DNA from: Methanomassiliicoccales archaeon
GTDB taxonomy: Archaea; Thermoplasmatota; Thermoplasmata; RBG-16-68-12; SOIM01
Direction of reading: 5' to 3'
Length of the DNA stretch: 49,110 nt
Assembly: GCA_030593295.1 (NCBI GenBank)
Contig: JAUVHO010000001.1
Coordinates: 1-49,110, forward strand
Shown: positions 8,553 through 15,773 of the stretch, piece by piece
How positions within the stretch are numbered: position 1 is the first letter of the stretch
Layout: the number at the start of each line of letters is the position of its first letter
Notes under the pieces: generated by a model
Database searches by the model: none
What the model was told of the DNA's origin: nothing
Seen by the model: only the letters and a program-made list of their open reading frames with translations
Program-made: the position numbers and the translations under genes

Positions 8553-9728
8553 CTACTCATCGAAGAAGTCATCCGGTGTCATCGGCGACATCTTTCTCAG
8601 ATTCTCAACGACTGTTGGCAAGACTTCCATTATGTAATCCACATCTTCTTCGCTGCTGCCACGACCCAGATTGAACTGCAATGAACCGTGTGCCTCCTCA
8701 GCCTTGACGCCCATCGCCAGCAGTACGTGTGAGGGTTGAAGCGACTCTGATGCGCAGGCTGAACCAGTGGCGACTTGAATTCCTTGAGCGTCCAAGTTCA
8801 AAACGATCGATTCACCCTCGATGTAGTTGAAACGGATGTTGGCATTGTACGGGGTTCTCCTTGTTGGGTGACCGTTCAGGTATGATTCCTTCATCGAGCC
8901 AGTTATCCTCTCAATGAGCTTGTCCCTGACCGCAGTGAGCCTGATGGCCTCAGAATCCATCATCTCCAGCGAGATCTCCGCGGCCTTGCCAAAGCCGACT
9001 ATTGCAGGAACGTTCTCGGTTCCCGGCCTCTTTCCGCCCTCCTGCCTTCCTCCGAGCATCAGAGGTTTGACCCTCTTCTGTGACAAGCACAAAGCAGACG
9101 CGCCTTTGGGTCCGTAAATCTCTTGAGAGCCGATCGAAACCAGGTTCAAGTTGTCCCGTTCCATATCGATTGGAATCTTTCCTGCAGCGGCCAACGCGTC
9201 CGAGTGGAAGATAATCCCCTTCTCCTTGGCGATCTTTCCTATCTCTTCGATGGGTTGGATGGTACCGACCTCATTGTTGGCGTACATGATCGAAATGAGA
9301 ATCGTGTCGTCCCTGATGCTGTCCTTGAGTTCGTCCAACTTCACAAGACCATCGCTGTCCACGCCAACTAGTGTTGACTCGAACCCGTGCTTCTTCAGGG
9401 TGTCGATGGTCTTCAACACTGAATCGTGTTCGAACTCGGAGGTGATGATGTGCTTGCCCTTGTCCTTGAACTGGAACACGGTCCCCTTGATAGCCAGGTT
9501 GTTCGACTCTGTACCATTAGAAGTGAAGATGATCCCGTTCTTGTCCACATTCACCAACTTGGCGACCTTCTCCCTGGCTTCCTCGATTGCGGCCTTTGCC
9601 TCAAAGCCCAATGAATAGACGCTCGAGGGATTGCCGAACTTCTCACCGAAATAGGGCATCATCTCTTCCATTACCCTTTGGTCCACAGGAGTCGCTGCAC
9701 CATAGTCCATGTACACTTTTCTCAACAC
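8553..9728 (-). CDS. NifS/IscS-like protein lacking the PLP lysine (probably not an active cysteine desulfurase)
   Basis: 391 residues, full-length class V aminotransferase of the NifS/IscS group. Normal features: TESNNLAIKG (73-82), the catalytic histidine in EFEHDSVL (His101), NNEVGTIQP (151-159), RPGTENVPAI (235-244), and the sulfur-carrying cysteine in TGSACASESL (Cys325). The PLP site is broken. The invariant His-Lys before IYGPKG is Gln202-Glu203 (codons CAA GAG), and the PLP-contact glutamine after the conserved Asp177 is Ala180. Without the Schiff-base lysine normal desulfuration is not expected. The rest of the fold is intact, arguing for a retained role such as scaffold partner or sulfur relay. 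GTG start with GGAG six bases upstream. It ends a minus-strand series beginning with thi4. Confidence 0.88.
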   Translation of the reverse strand: MLRKVYMDYGAATPVDQRVMEEMMPYFGEKFGNPSSVYSLGFEAKAAIEEAREKVAKLVNVDKNGIIFTSNGTESNNLAIKGTVFQFKDKGKHIITSEFEHDSVLKTIDTLKKHGFESTLVGVDSDGLVKLDELKDSIRDDTILISIMYANNEVGTIQPIEEIGKIAKEKGIIFHSDALAAAGKIPIDMERDNLNLVSIGSQEIYGPKGASALCLSQKRVKPLMLGGRQEGGKRPGTENVPAIVGFGKAAEISLEMMDSEAIRLTAVRDKLIERITGSMKESYLNGHPTRRTPYNANIRFNYIEGESIVLNLDAQGIQVATGSACASESLQPSHVLLAMGVKAEEAHGSLQFNLGRGSSEEDVDYIMEVLPTVVENLRKMSPMTPDDFFDE

Positions 9729-9780
9729 TATCCGCTCCCGACAATATCATGAGAATTCGCAATAAAATCTTTTGCATGAA

Positions 9781-10764
9781 TCAGACCGGGAAAGGCTTGG
9801 TCATCATCCTGGCGATGTGGTACCCCGCCCTCGCGATCTCTATGACCGGGTTGGGGTGCTTCTCCCTCATGAACTCCTTGAACCTGTTCTTGATCTCGCC
9901 TGCCTTGGCCTGATCGTTCCTCAAGAATGCTTCGTAAGAGTCAAAGGCCAGTTGAGATGCGATCTTGTACTCTTCAACTTCGAAGCTGATGTTCTTCATA
10001 AGATGCATTGCGTCCATGATGGTCCAAAGGTCCTCTGCCATTCCTAGGAAGATTATGCCCACCGCGGCATGATGGTCTTTGGGGGTCTCAATGATGAACC
10101 TGGTTCCTGAGGCACTTGCTTCTTCCATAGATTCCTCGGCGCTCTCAATCAGCGCTTCCAAGTCCGAGAGATCTTTGTTCAACATCTTCTTGTCAATCTC
10201 TTTCAGGACAGAAACGAACTCGCCCAGCTTCTTGAACGCATTCTGGTAATGATCCTTGGTCGCGATCCCCTTGACGAACTCAAGAGCCTCGCCGCCTTTG
10301 ATTTCGGAAGACGAACCCGGAATTTCAACGAACGGGGGGAAAGCATGACTCTCGCAGATCTTGTCCGAACACTCATCGCAGTCCCCAGAGGCGCATTGAA
10401 CGAGTGGACGACCGCAACTGCACGGAATACTACCCCAAAGTGTCCTACCGACAATGACGAGTGTCTTCCTAGCATCCTCATCGTCCTTCGCTCTTCTGAT
10501 GATTATCTTCCCGCCTTTGAAGACGTGTATCCTCTTCCCTTCCCACTGGGCCAGAGCGTATCCCATCTCCTCTGAACAACGGAGATTGTCGAAGAACCAT
10601 ATCCGGCGCAAGGCTGCACACATCTGCTTGGTGTCGAAGAAATCCTCGCCCGGCCTTCCGAAAGGCGAACCCAGGTAGAGCTTGGCCTCGATGGTGACGA
10701 GCCCGTCCTCGGTACACGGATGGATCTGGAAGGTTATCTTGGATCTCCCAGTATCTTCGTTCAT
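9781..10764 (-). CDS. Cys-rich protein of unknown function, putative metal or Fe-S binding
   Basis: 327 residues, not recognised. The N-terminal 110 residues look like a compact alpha/beta domain ending in a basic strand (KGGKIIIRRAKDDEDARK). A cysteine cluster follows at about 120-143: CSCGRPLVQC, then CDEC and KICESH, seven cysteines and a histidine within 25 residues, strongly suggesting a zinc or iron-sulfur site. The remaining 180 residues are predicted helical, with coiled-coil-like Glu/Lys/Leu patterning around 175-215. Start and upstream stop share an ATGA overlap, so it is translationally coupled to the putative metallopeptidase, which is itself coupled to thi4. No signal peptide; cytoplasmic. 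Confidence 0.6.
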   Translation of the reverse strand: MNEDTGRSKITFQIHPCTEDGLVTIEAKLYLGSPFGRPGEDFFDTKQMCAALRRIWFFDNLRCSEEMGYALAQWEGKRIHVFKGGKIIIRRAKDDEDARKTLVIVGRTLWGSIPCSCGRPLVQCASGDCDECSDKICESHAFPPFVEIPGSSSEIKGGEALEFVKGIATKDHYQNAFKKLGEFVSVLKEIDKKMLNKDLSDLEALIESAEESMEEASASGTRFIIETPKDHHAAVGIIFLGMAEDLWTIMDAMHLMKNISFEVEEYKIASQLAFDSYEAFLRNDQAKAGEIKNRFKEFMREKHPNPVIEIARAGYHIARMMTKPFPV

Positions 10765-11591
10765 TCTCTCCGTCCCTCGACCATATCGTCAAGCATTTGC
10801 TCGTGCGGTTCACACAATTGCCCACTTACTATTTGAGCATTCAGAACCTCTTCCTGCCAGTGGGCGTTGAAGAGCATGCAGTCCTTGTCCTCGCAGAACG
10901 GTTCGCCGGTCGTGTGGTAGAAGATGGATTGAAGTGTGTACCCTTTGAGAGCTTGTGTCATGTTCTCGTCGTCGTAGTCGATGAACCTCCCTTCGAAGGC
11001 CGCTTGGAGCTCTTCCGCTGGTGGTTCGGAACCCGTCACAGCATATTTCTGCTTCATCAGGTAGTACTCTCTCGGTTTTGCGGGTGCTTCAATCAGGCCA
11101 GATGTTGAGATAAGCGATGGAAAACCGCACATTATCACCCTCGCGTGGTATCTAATGTCTCCCTTCTCGTACGTGGAGATTATCCTGTTGGTGAACGCAA
11201 TGTGAGCGATATCCGTGGTAGCCTCATTCTCGGGGAGCGCTCCCCTGAAGACTCGCACCAGCCTAAAGCCATCATACAGGATTCCCGTCATCCTTCTGTG
11301 TGGTTCCTGCAGTATCCTCTTCTCGTACTGGACCTCCCCGTACAGCGGTTCTTGCTCTTCTTGGGAACCTTCAATGCCCCGAACCTTGGCCGAAGCCAGT
11401 TCCTTGGCAAGCTCCTCGACATCATGAGTGTGGAAAGAGAAGAACTCCTTTCTCGTCATCACATCCACATTGGGCAACTTCTCCTTCAGAAAATCCACAA
11501 TCTCTCCGACCTTGAAGCTGGGTGAAGATGGTTCGTCATAAAGATAGACGACAGATGGGAGTACCCTATCAGTCTTTGTTGAGGAGTTCAT
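10761..11591 (-). CDS. Putative metallopeptidase-like archaeal protein (resembles DUF6775)
   Basis: 276 residues from the ATG at 11591. The frame is open for a further 45 codons upstream, but those lie wholly inside thi4. Recognisable archaeal family features are the strand HARVIMCGFPSLISTSG followed by EAPAKPREYY, and a C-terminal cysteine motif Cys-x4-Cys, LFNAHWQEEV, then Cys-x2-His (LCEPH). I recall this pattern from proteins labelled DUF6775 putative metallopeptidase. That assignment is from memory, and no classical HExxH is present. The start overlaps the thi4 end by 23 bases and the end overlaps the next gene by 4, so all three are probably made together. Confidence 0.6.
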   Translation of the reverse strand: MNSSTKTDRVLPSVVYLYDEPSSPSFKVGEIVDFLKEKLPNVDVMTRKEFFSFHTHDVEELAKELASAKVRGIEGSQEEQEPLYGEVQYEKRILQEPHRRMTGILYDGFRLVRVFRGALPENEATTDIAHIAFTNRIISTYEKGDIRYHARVIMCGFPSLISTSGLIEAPAKPREYYLMKQKYAVTGSEPPAEELQAAFEGRFIDYDDENMTQALKGYTLQSIFYHTTGEPFCEDKDCMLFNAHWQEEVLNAQIVSGQLCEPHEQMLDDMVEGRRE

Positions 11592-12384
11592 ACGCGATTC
11601 CCGCTCCTTTTCTTCCCGAAAGAAGCATGGAACCGAAGGTGGGACCCATTCTTGGGAGACCATAGGTGGCAGAGACCGCCATTCCAGTGGCGACCAGTCC
11701 GGGGTAGACCTCGCCGGTGTGCTCAACGACCAGATCCTCGGACTTCTCGACCCACATCCCTCCTTCGCCGACTTTCTTCATCAGCCCTCTCTGTTCCAGT
11801 TTAGAGACGACATGGGCCTCGTGCCCGGTTCCATCGATGACGACCTTGGACTCCAATGCAATAGGATCAACGCAAGTGATTTCCCTTGGCAATGCGGCGA
11901 CGGGTGTCCAGTTGACCACCACGCCAGCCACCCTGTTCTCCTCCCGGACGATTATATCATCAAACCTCGTCATGTTCAATATCTTGACGCCGGCATCGCA
12001 GGCGGCGGCTATGAGCTTTGAGCAAGCATGCGGACCGGGTGTAACGAACAGATTCTCGGAATGTTCCTGAAATGGTATACCCAGTTCCTTTAGGATCTCG
12101 TGGCCGGGAGCCCTGACGGTTATCGTGTTCATGAGGTATCCGCCTATCCAGAACCCGCCACCGAGGTAATTGTTCCTCTCGACGATCAGTGTGCGAACAC
12201 CCTTGGACGCGAGTTCCCTTCCGGCCATCAGTCCGCTGGGACCTCCGCCCACGATGATGACCTCCATCTCGGCGAACTCCTTCAGATCCCTGGCAAAACC
12301 TTCAATTATCGCTCTGGTGACTTGACTTTCAGTTGCTTTCTTGAACACTGGCATTTGTACCCCAACCTCAGGTATCCTACTCAT
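11569..12384 (-). CDS. thi4: Thiamine thiazole synthase (Thi4 family) with Cys at the sulfur-donor position
   Basis: Makes the ADP-thiazole precursor of thiamine from NAD and glycine, with iron. FAD/NAD-type Rossmann motif VGGGPSG at 45-51, then ERNNYLGGGFW (69-79), GTGHEAHV (185-192) and the C-terminal PRMGPTFGSMLLSG. At the position where methanogen enzymes carry the histidine of HVDP, this protein has Cys171 (TCVDP, codon TGC). It therefore resembles the yeast and haloarchaeal cysteine-type enzymes, which donate their own sulfur. The ATG at 12384 is only about 15 bases from a TATA-like box, and homologues start near residue 11, so ATG 12354 (GGGGT ahead) is the likelier start. First gene of a coupled minus-strand series. 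Confidence 0.88.
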   Translation of the reverse strand: MSRIPEVGVQMPVFKKATESQVTRAIIEGFARDLKEFAEMEVIIVGGGPSGLMAGRELASKGVRTLIVERNNYLGGGFWIGGYLMNTITVRAPGHEILKELGIPFQEHSENLFVTPGPHACSKLIAAACDAGVKILNMTRFDDIIVREENRVAGVVVNWTPVAALPREITCVDPIALESKVVIDGTGHEAHVVSKLEQRGLMKKVGEGGMWVEKSEDLVVEHTGEVYPGLVATGMAVSATYGLPRMGPTFGSMLLSGRKGAGIAYELLNKD

Positions 12385-12391
12385 AGAGAAG

Positions 12392-12407
12392 TTGTGTATA
12401 AAGGTAT
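12392..12407 (-). promoter_or_regulatory. TATA box for the thi4-led operon
   Basis: On the minus strand the sequence reads ATACCTTTATACACAA, a good archaeal TATA element. Its distance of about 45 bases to the ATG at 12354 fits a short leader. The ATG at 12384 would fall before the expected transcription start. Confidence 0.5.
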
Positions 12408-12479
12408 TTTGGTGGGACCATACATTTCGGATTACGTTGGATGAGTTACAGAAATGGCAATTCGTACGTCAACTGACCG

Positions 12480-12494
12480 AATGTTTATTATTCC
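12480..12494 (+). promoter_or_regulatory. TATA box for the acyl-CoA dehydrogenase gene
   Basis: AATGTTTATTATTCC lies about 50 bases before ATG 12537. A purine-rich ribosome site (GAGGCGGGGG) ends five bases before that ATG. The divergent thi4 promoter lies about 80 bases away. Confidence 0.5.
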
Positions 12495-12536
12495 TAATAT
12501 CTTCACGACAATGGCTGGAATAGAGGCGGGGGTTGT

Positions 12537-13676
12537 ATGGATTTCAAACCGACCGAAGAACAGGAAATGATTCGAAAGATGGTTCGTGATTTTGCGGAGA
12601 AAGAACTGGCTCCAATTGCGAGGGAGAACGACGAGAAGGCCAGCTATCCCATCGAGATAGCGAGGAAGCTTGGAGAACTTGGCCTCATGGGAATGGCCAT
12701 CCCACCTGAATACGGAGGAGCGGGGACAGACCAGATAAGCTACACGATCGCCGTAGAGGAGCTTTCAAGGGTCGACGCATCGTTCGGAACTGTGGTCTCG
12801 GTCAACAACTCTCTTGTTTGTGATCCCATACTGAAATGGGGTACTGAAGAACAGAAGCAGGAGTTCTTGATACCGATAGCGAAGCAGGGCGTGGGGGCAT
12901 TCTCTCTCACCGAGCCGGGCTCTGGTTCGGATGCTGGTGCCCTGAAGACCACGGCGGTCCTGGACGGAGATGAATATGTCATCAATGGAACCAAGAACTT
13001 CGTCTCCAACGGGCAGATGGCAGATCTCACACTGTTCTTCGCGATGACCGACCTATCCAAGGGCACGAGGGGAATCAGCACATTCCTGGTCAAGGACGGG
13101 ACCGCTGGCTTCACGAAAGGGAAGAAAGAGGACAAGCTGGGCATAAGGGCATGCGACACCATAGAGATCTCATTTGAGGATTGTCGACTTCCCAAAGGGA
13201 ACTTGCTGGGACCAGAGGAAAAGGGACTGAACATCGCACTGGGAACACTGGACGGAGGGAGGATCGGGATAGCGGCCCAAGCGGTAGGTATAGCCCAAGG
13301 GGCGCTGGATGAATCGATCAGATACTCCAAAGAAAGGGAGCAGTTCGGTCAGCCGATATCCAATTTCCAAGCCATTCAATGGAAGCTGGCTGACATGGCA
13401 ACAGAAACCGACGCTGCACGTCTGCTGGTACAGAAGGCGGCATACACCAAACAACAGGGAGGAAGGTACTCACTCGAGGCCGCCATGGCGAAGCTCTACG
13501 CCTCCGACATCGCAATGAAGGCAACGCGAGAGGCCATTCAGATCTTCGGAGGATATGGATACGTCAAAGAATATCCGGTTGAACGCTTCTACAGGGATGC
13601 GAAAGTCACTGAAATCTACGAAGGGACCAGCGAGATACAGAGAATGGTCATTGCGAGATCCCTTCTAAAGGACTGA
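12537..13676 (+). CDS. Acyl-CoA dehydrogenase (short/medium-chain type)
   Basis: 379 residues, the normal length. FAD enzyme that makes the alpha-beta double bond in acyl-CoA and hands electrons to ETF. Motifs: LTEPGSGSDAGAL (FAD/substrate binding, about 123-135), GTKNFVSNG, the flavin-binding REQFGQPIS, and IFGGYGYVKEYPVERFYRDAK. The catalytic base is Glu362 in IYEGTSEIQR, the short-chain and butyryl-CoA dehydrogenase position. Transcribed alone from its own promoter. The FixABCX-type ETF genes at 33.6-37.3 kb are the obvious electron acceptors within the window. Substrate range (butyryl-, isovaleryl- or glutaryl-like) is not decidable by eye. Confidence 0.93.
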   Translation: MDFKPTEEQEMIRKMVRDFAEKELAPIARENDEKASYPIEIARKLGELGLMGMAIPPEYGGAGTDQISYTIAVEELSRVDASFGTVVSVNNSLVCDPILKWGTEEQKQEFLIPIAKQGVGAFSLTEPGSGSDAGALKTTAVLDGDEYVINGTKNFVSNGQMADLTLFFAMTDLSKGTRGISTFLVKDGTAGFTKGKKEDKLGIRACDTIEISFEDCRLPKGNLLGPEEKGLNIALGTLDGGRIGIAAQAVGIAQGALDESIRYSKEREQFGQPISNFQAIQWKLADMATETDAARLLVQKAAYTKQQGGRYSLEAAMAKLYASDIAMKATREAIQIFGGYGYVKEYPVERFYRDAKVTEIYEGTSEIQRMVIARSLLKD

Positions 13677-13696
13677 AGGACCTTCCCCGGACCATT

Positions 13697-15433
13697 TCAG
13701 AAGTGAATGAATCCTGTCCTGGACTCACCGTCAACATATACATTGAGCCCTTGGGGAACCTCTATTACCTTGACCCATTTGGATCTCACTTTGCTCTCTC
13801 TCCCCTCAAGGAACTCCTCGTTCAGGTAATCGCCTTCTTCCAAGAAGAGGGGGATGTAAAGCATGTTGCTGGCCTCCATGTCCGCGAAGAAGTGAGTCCC
13901 GTACGATAGTTCCGGAGAGAACCTCTCGTGTGAAAGCTCCACCACGACCGCCGCGTTGGATATCTCGCTGTAGCTGACGGGTATTCCGAGCTCTGGATTG
14001 GTGGTCGCCCAGCGTCCCGGACCCACCAGGATGTACACCATTCCCTCGAACATGTCGTTGATCCTGCCGACCTCCCTGGCAATCTCATAACCTTTGGTGA
14101 AATCGTATTTCCTGTGAGGCACCCAGACGATGCTGGATATCCCCTTGAGAACCCCGTTGCCCAGGACTCCCTTGCTCCTGAGAATGACCTTTTCTTCTGG
14201 GACATTCGTAGGTATGGTCACGGCCTTGTGTTCGGCCTTTCTGCCCAGAGGCCTGACCTGGACGAGGTAGAAACCCCCATTCCCTTCATCGCCGTTTCCA
14301 TATTCGTGATCGTAGGCGAACTCGATGTCTATGGGCGCACCTATGACCCGCTCCAGGTTCTGCAGCAGTGACTTCATGAAGGGGACCAAAGGCAGATACC
14401 GGCTGCTGGAAAGGACCGGTTTGAAGGTGAGAACCAGCGTCTCATCGGGAGCAGAGAACTTGCCTGTTTCCATGAAATAACTGCCTTCCCTGAGGGTCTG
14501 GCTGAGCATGAAGAGGTCCTCATTATGACCTTGAATCGACCTTAAGGCGACCGATTTCATCACTTCGTCCTCGTAGTCGAGAGCGTCTATGGTTTCCTGG
14601 GCGGATGAGACGATATCGTTCACCGTCATCCCCTGTGGCCGCAGCTCAGGATGAGATGGTGAGAACACGGTCGCGTTGAACCTGCCCACGGCTCTTGTGC
14701 CAAGTCCGGCGACAATCCTGCAAAGGCCCTCTTCAACGCCAATCCTCTCGGACCACGGATAGTAGTTCTTTGAGAATGCCACACCGGCGAAGAAGGGATA
14801 GTACAGTCCATCGTCGTGGTGGGACCCAATGACGTCCTGTATCAGAATCGCCATCTTCTCCACCTGCCACATCCTGGCGATCCTTTCCGAGTACCTTCTG
14901 GCATCTGGCCCATACGTGCTTGCATAGACGATCCGAATAGCCATCTCGAGCTCGGCTATCCTCTTGGACACGGGTCCCTTGTTGGTGATGAAGACGGATT
15001 GGTATATCCCAGCAAAAGAGTGTTCAGGGCGGTCCTCCAGTACCGAAGACGATCTGACGACCAGGGGCAGGTCCTTCTTCTCAAGGAACTTGAGCAGCTG
15101 ATTGTGGGTCTCAGGCGGGAAATCGCCTGTAAGGAACTCGACGTTCAGCTCCTCGTCGGTGATTTCCTTATCGTAGATCAGCCCGACGATGTCCACAAGT
15201 CCGTTGATCTGGATAAACTGATCGAAGACGCCAGTCGCAACAACGGTGGACTCGGGTATCTTCAGCATCTCGGGATAATCAGAAAGCTCCTCCTTGCCCT
15301 CATCCATCAAGTGGCTGACAAATATCAGGCCTTTGGACTTCCCTCCGACCGAGCCGTCTCCGAAGATCTCGATGCCAGTTGGCAGATTCTCCCTGTCTAT
15401 CTTGAACTGAGAGAGAGAATCCAATGCAGGCAT
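13697..15433 (-). CDS. PEP-synthase/PPDK-type ATP-grasp protein without phosphohistidine or PEP domains
   Basis: 578 residues. The body matches the pyruvate-phosphate dikinase N-terminal ATP-binding domain: GGKSKGL (30-36), VVRSSSVLEDRPEHSFAGIYQS (split across 126-146), and the closing LVQVRPL near 400. The usual swivelling histidine domain and the C-terminal TIM barrel that binds PEP or pyruvate are absent. Instead there are about 170 residues of unknown type (from about 408), including a VGPGRWATTNPELG motif and a strand-rich end. It may phosphorylate an unknown acceptor or only bind nucleotide. It stands alone on the minus strand, convergent with the acyl-CoA dehydrogenase gene. Confidence 0.7.
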   Translation of the reverse strand: MPALDSLSQFKIDRENLPTGIEIFGDGSVGGKSKGLIFVSHLMDEGKEELSDYPEMLKIPESTVVATGVFDQFIQINGLVDIVGLIYDKEITDEELNVEFLTGDFPPETHNQLLKFLEKKDLPLVVRSSSVLEDRPEHSFAGIYQSVFITNKGPVSKRIAELEMAIRIVYASTYGPDARRYSERIARMWQVEKMAILIQDVIGSHHDDGLYYPFFAGVAFSKNYYPWSERIGVEEGLCRIVAGLGTRAVGRFNATVFSPSHPELRPQGMTVNDIVSSAQETIDALDYEDEVMKSVALRSIQGHNEDLFMLSQTLREGSYFMETGKFSAPDETLVLTFKPVLSSSRYLPLVPFMKSLLQNLERVIGAPIDIEFAYDHEYGNGDEGNGGFYLVQVRPLGRKAEHKAVTIPTNVPEEKVILRSKGVLGNGVLKGISSIVWVPHRKYDFTKGYEIAREVGRINDMFEGMVYILVGPGRWATTNPELGIPVSYSEISNAAVVVELSHERFSPELSYGTHFFADMEASNMLYIPLFLEEGDYLNEEFLEGRESKVRSKWVKVIEVPQGLNVYVDGESRTGFIHF

Positions 15434-15465
15434 AGAATCCTAATCTCTTAATCAGTATAAGTCAT

Positions 15466-15711
15466 CTATTCAACGACTTCCAGGCCTTTCGAAACCGCAT
15501 CTGTCAGTCTTTGCTGTTTGCTGGCCAGTTCTTTCACCCGGGGGATGTCCTTGGACTTCACGTACAGCTCGCTGTAACCGCAGTTCTCGCACATGGAGAG
15601 GTTCAACGGCCATCCCTGTTCCACGCTCTTCTTCCCACTCCTATAGGGGATGAACGTGGCGGTCTCCAACCAGGATATCTCATCAGACCCGCACTTTGTA
15701 CAAGCCTCCAC
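15466..15711 (-). CDS. Small zinc-ribbon protein
   Basis: 81 residues with CTKC at 4-7 and CENC at about 41-44, separated by a strand-rich stretch; a typical zinc ribbon, followed by a basic helical tail. GTG start preceded by a near-perfect ribosome site GAGGTGATC at six bases. A palindromic AATAAGCTTATT (15750-15761) upstream probably serves as TATA box. Function unknown; such ribbons often bind nucleic acid or a larger enzyme. It is followed after 32 bases by the ATP-grasp gene on the same strand and may be co-transcribed with it. Confidence 0.65.
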   Translation of the reverse strand: MEACTKCGSDEISWLETATFIPYRSGKKSVEQGWPLNLSMCENCGYSELYVKSKDIPRVKELASKQQRLTDAVSKGLEVVE

Positions 15712-15773
15712 GAACAGATCACCTCTCTCATAATATCCAACGTGACTCTAATAAGCTTATTGACAGAGAATCC

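Noticed and set aside
11592-11726. Upstream extension of the metallopeptidase-like gene by 45 codons
   Set aside because: The extension lies wholly within thi4 and is Pro/Ser/Trp-rich without family similarity. ATG 11591 gives a sensible start.
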